DNA of 64,000 nt from Sinimarinibacterium arenosum (lineage in GTDB: Bacteria > Pseudomonadota > Gammaproteobacteria > Nevskiales > Nevskiaceae), in the NCBI RefSeq assembly GCF_005047655.1, contig NZ_SUKF01000008.1, positions 62,001 through 126,000 of the forward strand, in the 5' to 3' direction. Below are positions 29,891 through 38,857 of this stretch, in pieces. The notes beneath the pieces were generated by a model. That model did no database searches, was not told the DNA's origin, and saw only the letters and a list, made by a program, of their open reading frames with translations. Numbering within the stretch: the first letter of the stretch is position 1; every line of letters starts with the position of its first letter. A program made the position numbers and the translations under genes.

Positions 29891-30796
29891 ATGTCGCCTG
29901 TGATCGTCGCCGCGCTCTACCACTTCGCCCGCTTGCCGGACTTTGCGCAGCTGCGTGAACCCTTGCACAGCGTGTGCGAGCAGTCGGGCATCAGGGGTTC
30001 GCTGCTACTGGCGTCGGAAGGCATCAACGGTACGATCGCGGGATCGCGCACCGGCATTGATGCGGTGTTGGCGTTTCTGCGTGCAGACCCGCGCTTTGCG
30101 AGCCTGGAGCACAAGGAATCGTTGGCGTCGCAGATGCCGTTCGCGCGTCTGAAGATCAAGCTCAAGCACGAGATCGTGACCATGGGCGTGCCGGGAGTCG
30201 ATCCCGAGCATCTGGTAGGGACCTACGTTGACCCGCAGGACTGGAACGCCTTGATCGCCGACCCGAACGTGCTCGTCGTCGACACCCGCAATGCCTACGA
30301 GGTGAAAGTCGGCAGCTTCCGCAACGCCGTCTCTCCGGACACCGAAAGCTTCCGCCAGTTTCCCGATTACGTCGCCCGCGAGCTGCGTGGCCAGGAGCAG
30401 CGGCCGATCGCGATGTTCTGCACCGGCGGTATCCGCTGCGAAAAGGCTACGTCCTATCTGCGCGCCCAGGGCTTCGAAAAGGTCTATCACTTGCGCGGGG
30501 GCATCCTGAAGTACCTGGAGCAGGTGCCGGAGGAACAGAGCCTGTGGGATGGCGAATGCTATGTGTTCGACGAACGCGTCGCCGTCGGTCATGGCCTCAA
30601 GCCCGGACAGACGCGGCAATGCGATGCCTGCGGTCAGCCGCTGTCACCTGCAGAGCAGGCTTCACCGGATTTCGATCCCGGCATCAGTTGCCCGCACTGC
30701 ATCGCGCAGCTGACGCCGCAGCGGCGCGCCGTGCTGGAAATGCGTCGGGCACAGCAGGCCGCGCAACACGGATCTGCCCCCGATTGCGATGACTGA
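29891..30796 (+). CDS. trhO: tRNA uridine(34) hydroxylase TrhO (rhodanese-like)
   Basis: TrhO (YceA family) makes 5-hydroxyuridine at U34 of tRNAs in an oxygen-dependent reaction. The 301-residue protein has the N-terminal acylphosphatase-like domain ([17 protein letters not shown]), a rhodanese domain with [15 protein letters not shown] and active loop [10 protein letters not shown] (Cys177), and a C-terminal Cys-rich tail ([13 protein letters not shown]) that may bind metal. The next gene overlaps it by eight bases. Confidence 0.93.
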   Translation: MSPVIVAALYHFARLPDFAQLREPLHSVCEQSGIRGSLLLASEGINGTIAGSRTGIDAVLAFLRADPRFASLEHKESLASQMPFARLKIKLKHEIVTMGVPGVDPEHLVGTYVDPQDWNALIADPNVLVVDTRNAYEVKVGSFRNAVSPDTESFRQFPDYVARELRGQEQRPIAMFCTGGIRCEKATSYLRAQGFEKVYHLRGGILKYLEQVPEEQSLWDGECYVFDERVAVGHGLKPGQTRQCDACGQPLSPAEQASPDFDPGISCPHCIAQLTPQRRAVLEMRRAQQAAQHGSAPDCDD

Positions 30797-31454
30797 AATG
30801 ACAGCCGCCGGCGGTTTGCCGGTGCTGTATTCGTTCCGTCGCTGCCCCTATGCCCTGCGCGCACGCATGGCGCTGGCCGCGAGCCAAACCCCGGTGGAGC
30901 TGCGCGAAGTGCTGTTGCGTGACAAGCCGGCGGAGATGCTGGCTGTTTCGCCCAAGGGCACGGTGCCGGTACTGCAGCTCACCGACGGTCGCGTGCTCGA
31001 TGAAAGTCTGGCGATCATGCTGTGGGCACTGCAGCGCATTGATCCGGATGCTTGGCTGGGCGGTGATCAGGCGGAGGGCGCAGCGCTGATCCAGCACAAC
31101 GACACCGTCTTCAAGACGCAGCTGGATCGATACAAATATTTCGTGCGCTTTCCGGCGCAATCGCAGGCGCACTATCGCGCGCAGGCGGAAGACACGCTGC
31201 GGGACTGGGAACAGCGGATTGTCCGCACGGGTGGCGGGCTGGTCGATACGCAGCTGCGGCTGGCAGACGCCGCGGTGTTTCCATTTGTGCGCCAATTCGC
31301 AGGTGTCGAGCCGCAGTGGTGGGTGTCGGCACCGTATCCGGCGTTGCGGCAGTGGCTGAATCAGTGGACTGATTCGACGCGGTACCTTGCAGCGATGCTG
31401 CGCGTCGCCGGGTGGCAGCCCGGTGCGGGTTCGGTAGTGGTGGACTGGCGCTGA
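30789..31454 (+). CDS. Glutathione S-transferase family protein
   Basis: A 221-residue GST-fold protein. The N-terminal thioredoxin-like domain has [16 protein letters not shown], with Cys in the CPYA position typical of omega/beta-like classes, and the cis-Pro segment GTVPVLQL, then [11 protein letters not shown]. The C-terminal helical domain follows. The eight-base overlap with trhO suggests coupled expression; a functional link is not evident. The start MTEMTAAGG could instead be the second Met, three codons on. Confidence 0.85.
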   Translation: MTEMTAAGGLPVLYSFRRCPYALRARMALAASQTPVELREVLLRDKPAEMLAVSPKGTVPVLQLTDGRVLDESLAIMLWALQRIDPDAWLGGDQAEGAALIQHNDTVFKTQLDRYKYFVRFPAQSQAHYRAQAEDTLRDWEQRIVRTGGGLVDTQLRLADAAVFPFVRQFAGVEPQWWVSAPYPALRQWLNQWTDSTRYLAAMLRVAGWQPGAGSVVVDWR

Positions 31455-31487
31455 ACGCTGCGTACCACCCTGGGGTCGCTATCCTTT

Positions 31488-31523
31488 AACAGACACGGCC
31501 CGCATCTGCGGGCCGTGTCTGTT
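31488..31523. terminator. Perfect 17-bp hairpin between convergent genes
   Basis: AACAGACACGGCCCGCA, a two-base centre, and its exact reverse complement. It lies between the GST gene (rightward) and the P450 gene (leftward) and likely ends transcription from both sides, although T-tracts are short. A similar core, CGGCCCGCATC, recurs at 37851-37881. Confidence 0.75.
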
Positions 31524-31542
31524 GTGAAGTCGGGCGGGACGC

Positions 31543-32922
31543 TCAGTGGCGATAGCCCTTGACCCGCACCTTGAAGTCCATCGCCGGACCCGGCGTCGGC
31601 GCCGTCTTGGTCTTGAGAACATAGCCTGGGGGATCCAGCTCCAGATCCAGGCGATAGAAGAGACAGGCCATCGTCAGCGGCAACAGAATCTCCGCCGCGC
31701 TCTTGCCCAGACAGGTATGGGGGCCGCGCCCAAAGGGTGAGTAGGCACCGGACTGCATGTGCTCCGCGCGCTCCTTGCTGTAGCGGTCGATGTCGAAGGT
31801 CTTCGGATTCGGGAAATATTCCTCCATGAAGTGCGGCACCGAGGTGGCGATGTAGACCATCTCGCCCTTGTGGATCTGATGCCCCTCGAACACGAAGTCC
31901 TTGGTTGCGGTGCGCATCTGCGCCACGGCGATTGGATACATCCGCATGGTTTCCATCACCGCACCATGCAGCGAAGGAATGCGCTTGAGCAGGTCGCCGC
32001 CTTCCAGATTGCCCTCGGCAAACAGGGCATCGACCTCCTTGAGCACGCGCGCCTTGACCTCGGGATGCTTCAGCACGGTGTACAGGATGGCGGCGGTCGT
32101 GTTGGCGACGGTGTCGAGCCCGGCGACATAGGGGCCGGTCAGTGCAACGATCAGATCGGACGCCGGCATGATGTGGGGCGTCTTCAGATGGGCTTCGTAG
32201 ATGTCGTCGACCAGAATCTTCTGGTCTTCCGGAATCTTGCCGGCGCGCGCCGCGACGTCACGGATCATCTTCTCGCCGAGTTCGAAGACACGCGCTTTGG
32301 CCTTTTTGTAGCGGGGGTCTTTCAGCAGAACCATCGGCCTCTGGCGCGTGACCAGCACGTTGAGGATGTACAGGATCATCGTGCGGATGTCCTTGATGTA
32401 CTCCAGCGGCGCCGAGCCGGTGACGATGGTGCCGAGTTGCTCGGTCACCATGTACTGCATCGCTTCGACAACCGGCACGCTGCGTCCGACCGGCCAGTCA
32501 CGCTCGATCGCATGATTGGTGAGCCCTACGAGTTCCTCGTATCGGCCCTTGAGCGCTTCCTTGGAATAGCCGTGGCGCATGATGTCGCGCAGCTCCTTGT
32601 GCGACTCGCCGTCCTCACCGGTGAGGATGCGAGTGGCGCCATATTCCTTGACCAGTCCTTCCCAGAACTCCTTCGAGCGCAGGCAGTCCTTGCCGGCGCG
32701 AGTGCCGAGAAAATTCGCCGCTTCAATGCCGGCGATGGTCACATAGGGTTTTCCGAGCACGCTGAGGCGGAACACCGGGCCGTACTTGCGGTAGCAGTCC
32801 ACGAAGAATTGCGCGGGGTCCTTGGCGATGGCCGGCAGGCTGCCGATCAATGGCCAGCCAGGGACCTTCGGCGTCCGGTGGATGGCGTGATGCGGCGGTA
32901 CGGTGTGGGCGGCGGTGTTCAT
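31543..32922 (-). CDS. Cytochrome P450
   Basis: A soluble bacterial-type P450 of 459 residues. The heme-binding loop PFGRGPHTCLG places the Cys ligand at residue 404; the I-helix has AGLDTVANT (oxygen activation) and the K-helix ETMRMYP (ExxR). There is no N-terminal membrane anchor (MNTAAHTVPPHHAIHRTPKV), so it is cytosolic and needs a ferredoxin partner, not seen here. It heads the leftward part of the oxygenase block and probably hydroxylates a hydrophobic substrate such as a steroid or terpenoid; that is inference from neighbours. Confidence 0.93.
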   Translation of the reverse strand: MNTAAHTVPPHHAIHRTPKVPGWPLIGSLPAIAKDPAQFFVDCYRKYGPVFRLSVLGKPYVTIAGIEAANFLGTRAGKDCLRSKEFWEGLVKEYGATRILTGEDGESHKELRDIMRHGYSKEALKGRYEELVGLTNHAIERDWPVGRSVPVVEAMQYMVTEQLGTIVTGSAPLEYIKDIRTMILYILNVLVTRQRPMVLLKDPRYKKAKARVFELGEKMIRDVAARAGKIPEDQKILVDDIYEAHLKTPHIMPASDLIVALTGPYVAGLDTVANTTAAILYTVLKHPEVKARVLKEVDALFAEGNLEGGDLLKRIPSLHGAVMETMRMYPIAVAQMRTATKDFVFEGHQIHKGEMVYIATSVPHFMEEYFPNPKTFDIDRYSKERAEHMQSGAYSPFGRGPHTCLGKSAAEILLPLTMACLFYRLDLELDPPGYVLKTKTAPTPGPAMDFKVRVKGYRH

Positions 32923-33096
32923 GTGAAGTCCTCTCCAGGGAACGGCATCAAATTATGAGAAGCAGGTTCGCAAATTAAGGCGCGACAAACCCTTAAACGT
33001 GGGCGATGTCGCGGGGCTAAAGACGAAGAATGACGTGCGTGCGCAAATGCACTGCACGCGTAACAAGGCGAATGCGGAGGAATTGCATCGCAGGGA

Positions 33097-33993
33097 TCAG
33101 CCGAAGCCGACCGAGAAATCGTGGCCCCACTGACTGACCGCGGTGGCCTCGAACACGTTGTGCCGGTCCCAGTCGATCACGGCGCCGCCGGTGCCAAACT
33201 CCAGTGCGAAGTTCGACGGTGTCAGCATGTAGAACGAGATCACCTGATCGTTGACGTGTCGTCCCAGCGTCGCCATCAGCTTGATGTCGTGTTTGAGCAT
33301 GCGGTCGTAGGCGCGACCGACTTCGTCCATCGACGGCACCTCGACCATCGCGTGCACGCAGCCGCTCGGCACCTCGCCTTCGTACAGCGCGAGACTGTGA
33401 TGGCGGCCGTTGGCACAGTGCGTGAAGTAGATCCGCTTCAGCGGTTCGGCCGGATCGCTGGTGTAACGATGGCGGTACAGATCGGCCAGGCCGAAGCCGA
33501 GCACGTCCTGGAAGAAGGCCCAGGTCGCGTCGAAGTGTGGCGCCGGTAGCACGGTGTGGCCCACGCCCAGGGTGCCGGTGACGAAGGCGGGCACGCCAAC
33601 CGGCGATACGAAGCGTGTGAAGTCGGACTGATGCCCCCAGAATAGTTCGTGCTGATTGCCGGAGGGGTCGCGCAGCAACAGCAATGCTTGCACCTTGCGC
33701 GCATCGCACAGCTCGGCCGAGCCGCGCTCGAAGGCGGTACCGCTGCGCTGAAGAAATTCAGCCGCAGACTCGAAAGCATCTTCGTCGGCCAGCTGCCAGC
33801 CGGACGCGCGATAACGGTTTTCCGGTCCGCGTTGCACGGCGATGCGGTGACAGCGTTCGTCCATCTTGAGATACAGACCGCCGTCCGGCGCGTCGTGTGC
33901 AGACAGGCCGACGACGTCCTCGGCAAAGCGGCGCCAGCGTTCGGGTTCGTCGCACTCGGCGACGATGTAGGCGAGTTGCTTGATGCGGATCAT
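33097..33993 (-). CDS. Extradiol ring-cleavage dioxygenase, VOC family (HsaC/BphC-like)
   Basis: Two-domain type I extradiol dioxygenase of 298 residues. Candidate Fe(II) ligands are His in GVGHTVLPAP, His in GRHHSLALYEG and Glu in FALEFGTGG, with the conserved Tyr in ISFYML. The enzyme would open a catechol next to the hydroxyls. An AGGAGG site lies eight bases before the ATG at 33993. It follows the HsaA-like gene by 16 bases, the same pairing as hydroxylase and ring-cleavage enzyme in steroid A/B-ring degradation. Confidence 0.88.
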   Translation of the reverse strand: MIRIKQLAYIVAECDEPERWRRFAEDVVGLSAHDAPDGGLYLKMDERCHRIAVQRGPENRYRASGWQLADEDAFESAAEFLQRSGTAFERGSAELCDARKVQALLLLRDPSGNQHELFWGHQSDFTRFVSPVGVPAFVTGTLGVGHTVLPAPHFDATWAFFQDVLGFGLADLYRHRYTSDPAEPLKRIYFTHCANGRHHSLALYEGEVPSGCVHAMVEVPSMDEVGRAYDRMLKHDIKLMATLGRHVNDQVISFYMLTPSNFALEFGTGGAVIDWDRHNVFEATAVSQWGHDFSVGFG

Positions 33994-34009
33994 TGGCGCG
34001 ACCTCCTGC

Positions 34010-35239
34010 TCAGATGAAGAAGTCGGTGTTGTCGTGGCCCAGCAACACGCCGCCATAGTTGCGCGCGAACAGATCGGGATTGTTGGCGTAGTGCGTGCGG
34101 CCGGCGTGAATGTCGAGGAAGTGCCGGACCAGCGGGTTGTCGTTGAACAACCCGCGTGCCCCGGAGGTCACGAACAGGCGATAGACCAGTTGCGCGCAAC
34201 GCTCGACCACCATCGCGGCCTGGTAGCGGTAGTGCAGGCGCGTCTCGATATCCAGTGAGATGCGCGCCTCGGCGGCGGCCATCAGGGACGCGAAGTTGCG
34301 CTGGAGCACCAGCTTCATTTCGTCGATCGCGACCGAGGCTTCCGCAACCGCCGTTTGGACCGGCGCCTGTTCCGCGGTGCGCGTGCCCATGTCACCGACA
34401 CGGGTGGATGCGAAATCGCGGAATGACAGCAGCGCGCCCTGCAGTGCCCCGATCGCCGAAGACGACACCGCCCGCACGAAGATCTGCCCGAACGGCAGCC
34501 GATACAGCGGCGCAGTGTTGATCGCCAGCCCCGGGCTGGTGCCGGCGAAACCATCCGCCGACTTGTGCGTGCGGTGTTCGGGCACGAACGCATCCTTGAC
34601 CACGACGTCGTGACTGCCGGTCGCGCGCAGGCCCATCGTGTCCCAGGTATCGAGCACTTCAATGTCCGCACGCGGCAGCAGGAAGGTGCGGTATTCCGGT
34701 GCGCCGCCCTCCTGTGCGGGCGGTACCAGCCCGCCAAGCAATACCCACTGGCAATGGTCGATGCCGCTGGAGTAGCCCCAGCGTCCGCTGAAGCGGAAGC
34801 CCCCCTCGACTTTCTGCACCTGTCCCTTGGGCATGTAGCTGGATGCAATCAGCACCGAGGTGTCGTCACCCCAGACGTCCTGACTGGCGCGGTCGTCGAG
34901 CAGCGCCATCTGCCAGTTGTGCACGGCGATTACGCCGTAGATCCAGGCGGTCGACATGCAGGCCTGTGCCAGGGCCATCTGGATTTCGTAAAACACATCC
35001 GGCGACATTTCGTAGCCGCCATAGCGGCGGGCCTGCAGTACACGGAACAGTCCGGCTTCCTGCATCTCGCGCACGGTCTGTTCCGGTACACGGCGCTGCT
35101 GTGCGGCGAGTGCCGCGCGTTCACGCAACACCGGCTGCAGTCTCTGCGCGCGGCGAATCAATTCCTGCGCCGTGGGTATTTCACGCGCGCTGGCGGAGTG
35201 CGTTGAAGGCACGGTCTGGGTGGCGGTCTGACTGTTCAC
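34010..35239 (-). CDS. Flavin-dependent monooxygenase, acyl-CoA dehydrogenase fold (HsaA-like)
   Basis: A 409-residue group D flavin monooxygenase. Acyl-CoA-dehydrogenase-type segments include SSYMPKGQVQKVEGGFRFSG, WGYSSGIDHCQWVLLGG and DTWDTMGLRATGSHDVVV, with the C-terminal helical bundle ending NYGGVLLGHDNTDFFI. HsaA-type enzymes hydroxylate a phenolic ring to a catechol using reduced flavin from a separate reductase, which is not present in the window. The start is GTG. It is divergent from the KshA-like gene and coupled to the dioxygenase gene. Confidence 0.85.
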   Translation of the reverse strand: MNSQTATQTVPSTHSASAREIPTAQELIRRAQRLQPVLRERAALAAQQRRVPEQTVREMQEAGLFRVLQARRYGGYEMSPDVFYEIQMALAQACMSTAWIYGVIAVHNWQMALLDDRASQDVWGDDTSVLIASSYMPKGQVQKVEGGFRFSGRWGYSSGIDHCQWVLLGGLVPPAQEGGAPEYRTFLLPRADIEVLDTWDTMGLRATGSHDVVVKDAFVPEHRTHKSADGFAGTSPGLAINTAPLYRLPFGQIFVRAVSSSAIGALQGALLSFRDFASTRVGDMGTRTAEQAPVQTAVAEASVAIDEMKLVLQRNFASLMAAAEARISLDIETRLHYRYQAAMVVERCAQLVYRLFVTSGARGLFNDNPLVRHFLDIHAGRTHYANNPDLFARNYGGVLLGHDNTDFFI

Positions 35240-35541
35240 GTGAAAACTCCGTCGGCAATTAAGGCGGGTTACTTATCGCTTTCAGTCTGACCGACGAACT
35301 CGTCCGAAGTGACTACCGCCGATTCATGCCCCGGCGCCGCTCCGGCGCCGCGACAAAGACTTAACATACTGAAAAACATGAAGTTTCATGGAGCATCGCG
35401 GGCGTGCGCGCTGATACTCCTGATGCACTGTACGGGTCATTGATCTGGATCAATCGCCAGAAGGCCCAACTCATTCGAACAGATGAGGTTTACCCCCAAG
35501 CGACGCCCGACAGTGCGAGCACGTCATCACCGGAGCCGCAC
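35240..35541. promoter_or_regulatory. Divergent control region between HsaA-like and KshA-like genes
   Basis: These 302 bases carry signals for both directions. Seen here: a 14-base palindrome CATGAAGTTTCATG (35377-35390), an FNR/Anr-like palindrome (35440-35453), and two tandem copies of CCGGCGCCGC at 35331-35351. No regulator gene lies in the cluster, so control would come from elsewhere. Confidence 0.6.
35440..35453. promoter_or_regulatory. FNR/Anr-like binding site
   Basis: TTGATCTGGATCAA matches the FNR/Anr consensus TTGAT-N4-ATCAA exactly, and the palindrome extends one more base on each side. It lies 88 bases before the KshA-like ATG. An oxygen-sensing regulator acting on oxygenase genes would make sense; binding is not shown. 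Confidence 0.55.
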
Positions 35542-36663
35542 ATGTCCACCGTCATCAACTCGTCGCGAGCCACACAGACCGCCCAGCAAGCTGCGTATGA
35601 AATCCAGGCGGCCCCGCTGCCGGATCGCTACGCCCGTGGATGGCATTGCCTCGGTCTGGCCAGCACCTTCCGCGACGGCGAGCCGCACAGTGTCAGTGCC
35701 TTCGGCACGCGCATCGTTGTGTTCAAGGGTGAGGACGAGCAGCTGCGCGCGCTCAACGCCTGGTGCCCGCACATGGGTGCCGATCTCGGCATCGGCAAGG
35801 TCGAAGGCAACCGCGTCGTCTGCCGTTTTCACGGCTGGGCCTTCGGTGGCAACGGTTCCTGCGAGGACATTCCCTACAGCAAGACGATTCCGCCCAAGGC
35901 GCGCGTGCGCAGCTGGCCACTGCAGGAGCGCAACCAGCTGCTGTTCATCTGGAACGATGTCGAGGGCAATCCGCCGCCGCCGGAGCAGGACATTCCGCAG
36001 CTGCCGCAGGTCGGTTCACCCGAGTGGTCGGACTGGTCGTTGTCGCAGTGGGTGATCGACAACAACTGCCGCGAACTGGTCGACAACCTGTCGGACCTCG
36101 CGCACTTCGGTCCGGTACACGGCTCGTCCAACGTCAAGTACTTCGCCAACATCTTCGAAGGCTCGCGGGCAACGCAGGTGATGGTCGGGATCAATGAGCG
36201 CCTGGGCGGAACGCGCAATCACCTGACCACGGTCGCGACTTACTTCGGCCCCGCGACGCTGCTGTGCAAGATGACCGGAGAGTCCGACGGCATGCCGATC
36301 GAATCGATTCTGCTGGTGACGAATCTGCCGATTGACCAGATGCACTTCCAGCTCGGTTTCGGCGTGATGGTCAAACGCATTCCCGGTCTGAGCGAAGAAC
36401 AGAATCAGGCCATGATCAAGCACTACGTCGACCTGACGATCCAAGCCTTCACCGAGGATGTTGCGGTCTGGCACAACAAGGTGCGCGTCGACAACCCACT
36501 GCTGTGTGCAGGCGACGGTCCGATCCTGCAGCTGCGCAACTGGTACTCGCAGTTTTACACCGATGCCGATGCGGTGCCGGCTGATCTGGCGCAGCGGCGT
36601 GTGGTCGAGATCAATCTCGGGCTCGATGCCCATCCCGAATTGCAGCACGCCTTTCAACACTGA
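35542..36663 (+). CDS. Rieske oxygenase, KshA-like (3-ketosteroid 9-alpha-hydroxylase type)
   Basis: A 373-residue oxygenase. The Rieske [2Fe-2S] ligands are Cys75/His77 (CPHMGADLG) and Cys94/His97 (CRFHGW). The mononuclear iron site is SDLAHFGPVHG with His188, His193 and bridging Asp185. Sequence such as WHCLGLASTFRDGEPHSVSA and NCRELVDNLSDLAHF reads very like actinobacterial KshA. KshA opens ring B of steroids with HsaA-HsaC downstream, as the neighbours suggest. No KshB reductase is present. Substrate is inferred. Confidence 0.88.
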   Translation: MSTVINSSRATQTAQQAAYEIQAAPLPDRYARGWHCLGLASTFRDGEPHSVSAFGTRIVVFKGEDEQLRALNAWCPHMGADLGIGKVEGNRVVCRFHGWAFGGNGSCEDIPYSKTIPPKARVRSWPLQERNQLLFIWNDVEGNPPPPEQDIPQLPQVGSPEWSDWSLSQWVIDNNCRELVDNLSDLAHFGPVHGSSNVKYFANIFEGSRATQVMVGINERLGGTRNHLTTVATYFGPATLLCKMTGESDGMPIESILLVTNLPIDQMHFQLGFGVMVKRIPGLSEEQNQAMIKHYVDLTIQAFTEDVAVWHNKVRVDNPLLCAGDGPILQLRNWYSQFYTDADAVPADLAQRRVVEINLGLDAHPELQHAFQH

Positions 36664-36724
36664 AGCCTGAGTTCAGGCCCATCCGAATTTTCACAAACTA
36701 AGCATGACGCTGGAGGTAGCAACG

Positions 36725-37831
36725 ATGTCCGCAATGACTGCTGAACACGATCGCCTGGTCTCGGTCGATTCCCATGTGCATTTCACCGACGAGTGGATCA
36801 AGGCGCGTTTGCGCAAGGAGCTGCATGCAGTCTGGGATGACGCCAACCAGAAAGCCGAGGAATACGCGGCCAAGGTGCTGCGTGGCGGCCAGAAGAATCT
36901 GGAGCTGGAGGATTTCGTCGATCCCGAGGCGTCGAAGGATCCCGGGCACTTCAATCCGAAAGGCAAGCTCGAGGCGATGGATCGCGACGGCGTCTTCGCC
37001 GAAGTGATCTTTCCGGAGCTGGCCGGCGCCAAGATCGTCAATCCCAGCCTGATGGGCAATGACTGGAAGGAAGTGTTCCAGGGCTACAACAACGCCATGG
37101 CAGACTTCGCCGCCTATGATCCGGTCCGCCTGATGACGGCGTACCAGCTGCCCCTGTATGACATCGACTTCGCGGTCAAGGAAGTCGAACGGCTGGCCAA
37201 GGAAAAGAAGGCGCGCTGCGTGCAGCTGACGCCGTTCCCCTCCGACTACGGTCTGCCGGACTTCTATCACGAGCGCTACGTGCCGCTGTGGAAGACGATT
37301 GAGGAAACCGGGCTGACGATCCTGAACCACCTGGATCTCAAGCTCAGCCTCTGGGATGTGTTCCGTCGCGATCCGACTCCTCAGAAGGGCATCTTCACCG
37401 GCCTCGCCTGGGCACCGCTGGCCGAGACCATCGCCATGTGGATCCTGACCGGAACGCTGGAGAAGTATCCGAAGATGAAGGTGTTGTTCGTTGAGCCGGG
37501 CCTGGGCTGGCTGCCGTGGTTCTTCGAGACGCTGCTCGATCCGCGTATGCATCAGCACTACGAGTTCCCCGGCGTGAAGCGTCCGCCGTCGGAAACCTTC
37601 AAGGCGCAGTGCGGCGCGACCTTCATGTACGAGCCGCTGGGCCTGAAAGCAGCGTACGACTACTTCGGCGCCGACTGCCTGTACTGGTCCACCGACTTCC
37701 CGCACCCGGCGACGTGCTGGCCGAACTCGCGCGAACAGGTGATCAGCCAGTTCAAGGAAGCCGGCATTCCCGACGCTGACCGTCGCAAGATCACGTCGGA
37801 GAACGGACTGAACGTATTCGGCTTGAAGTAG
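36725..37831 (+). CDS. Amidohydrolase family protein (ACMSD/LigW-like)
   Basis: A 368-residue TIM-barrel metal enzyme of the amidohydrolase-2 type. Metal-binding motifs are VDSHVHF near the start, ILNHLD in the middle and the Asp in YWSTDFPHP near the C-terminus. Relatives decarboxylate or hydrolyse products of aromatic degradation. A GGAGG site sits eight bases before the ATG at 36725; an in-frame ATG seven codons upstream lacks one. It follows the KshA-like gene by 61 bases. In this block it might act on a ring-cleavage product in place of an alpha/beta-fold HsaD; that is inference. Confidence 0.85.
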   Translation: MSAMTAEHDRLVSVDSHVHFTDEWIKARLRKELHAVWDDANQKAEEYAAKVLRGGQKNLELEDFVDPEASKDPGHFNPKGKLEAMDRDGVFAEVIFPELAGAKIVNPSLMGNDWKEVFQGYNNAMADFAAYDPVRLMTAYQLPLYDIDFAVKEVERLAKEKKARCVQLTPFPSDYGLPDFYHERYVPLWKTIEETGLTILNHLDLKLSLWDVFRRDPTPQKGIFTGLAWAPLAETIAMWILTGTLEKYPKMKVLFVEPGLGWLPWFFETLLDPRMHQHYEFPGVKRPPSETFKAQCGATFMYEPLGLKAAYDYFGADCLYWSTDFPHPATCWPNSREQVISQFKEAGIPDADRRKITSENGLNVFGLK

Positions 37832-37850
37832 CCGAAGCGAGCTGCTTCAC

Positions 37851-37881
37851 ACAAACGGCCCGCATCAAGCGGGCCGTTTGT
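37851..37881. terminator. Perfect 13-bp hairpin between convergent genes
   Basis: ACAAACGGCCCGC, a five-base loop and the exact reverse complement, between the amidohydrolase and the leftward DUF4340 gene. A short T-rich run (TTGTTGTT) follows on the plus strand. It resembles the hairpin at 31488-31523. Confidence 0.75.
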
Positions 37882-37907
37882 TGTTGAGGTGCAGCGTTCC
37901 GAACCCG

Positions 37908-38846
37908 TCACGGATCAGTGGGTTCCTCGGCGTCGGACGCCGGTGTCGCCGCTGGCGCGTTTTCAGCAGTGGGCGCCGCGATGCTGTAAGGAGCGGCACC
38001 GGGAGGCGGTGTTGGCGCCGGTTTCGGCAACGCCAGCAACTTGTCGGCATCCGCCTTCGACAGCGTGTAGCGCACGCCGTAAGCGGGACTGTCGATCACC
38101 AGCTGCGGGTCGATTTCGATCAGGCGCAGATCAAGCTCACCGTCGGCGAGCACGAGGCGGATCGGTTTGCCGGCGTCACCGGCGTCAGCCGGCCGCGCCG
38201 CGTTCCACATCGCATGTGCGCTGGTCCATGCGTTGACGAACTGGCTCAGTTGATCGGTGCTGGCGTCGCTGTGACCTTCGGCAACCCAGGCGCCGCTGCT
38301 GCGGTCGACGTCGAGCCCCGGCACTTCGATGCGCTGGATCCTGGCGTCCTTCGGCAGCAAGTCCTTGGAAACCAGGTCCGAATAGTCGGCGTCGAGCGCT
38401 GCGCTGGGCGGATCGGAAACCAGTGCGACCGTATCGCCATGCTTGATGTAGCGACGGAACTTGATCGGCTCGGCGTCGCCGAAGGCCAGCACCTGATCGT
38501 TCAGTGTGATCGTGTATTGCGGCGGATCAAGCTTGAGTTCCTTCTGGTCCACGTCAGTCAGCGCCAGACTGCGTTCGACGTCGAGTTCTGCCAGCCCCAC
38601 CAAGCTGCTGACTTCGAACGGATCGGTCGGCGCGTCGACCGGTGCGGTGAGGCGCCAGTTGCCGTCCTGCCTGGCCAGCTTGATCTCGGGCGCGCCGGGA
38701 TGCGCGATGCTGATCGATGTCACCGCGTCCTGTGCCAGCGGCGTCAGCGGCGGCAGCTTCTCCGGCTTGTCGCGTCCGACCCAGACCGCAACCGCAAGGC
38801 CGATCACGGCAGCGAACAGTCCGATGTTGAGTTGCATGCGTTTCAT
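37908..38846 (-). CDS. DUF4340 domain membrane-anchored protein
   Basis: A 312-residue protein with one N-terminal span (LNIGLFAAVIGLAVAVWVGR) and a large periplasmic part including EIKLARQDGNWRLTAPVDAP, where a DUF4340 repeat begins. A Pro/Ala-rich tail follows (PAPTPPPGAAPYS). It is last in an operon of ABC ATPase, ABC permease and GldG-like protein, the usual DUF4340 company. Function is unknown. Confidence 0.85.
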   Translation of the reverse strand: MKRMQLNIGLFAAVIGLAVAVWVGRDKPEKLPPLTPLAQDAVTSISIAHPGAPEIKLARQDGNWRLTAPVDAPTDPFEVSSLVGLAELDVERSLALTDVDQKELKLDPPQYTITLNDQVLAFGDAEPIKFRRYIKHGDTVALVSDPPSAALDADYSDLVSKDLLPKDARIQRIEVPGLDVDRSSGAWVAEGHSDASTDQLSQFVNAWTSAHAMWNAARPADAGDAGKPIRLVLADGELDLRLIEIDPQLVIDSPAYGVRYTLSKADADKLLALPKPAPTPPPGAAPYSIAAPTAENAPAATPASDAEEPTDP

Positions 38847-38857
38847 GGCGTGCTCCT

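Noticed and set aside
32973-35266. AATTAAGGCG before both the P450 gene (32973) and the HsaA-like gene (35257) as a shared operator
   Set aside because: Ten bases, no symmetry, at very different distances from the two starts (50 and 17 bases).
35331-35351. CCGGCGCCGC direct repeat as a regulatory site
   Set aside because: Low-complexity GC sequence of a kind frequent in this genome; no further support.
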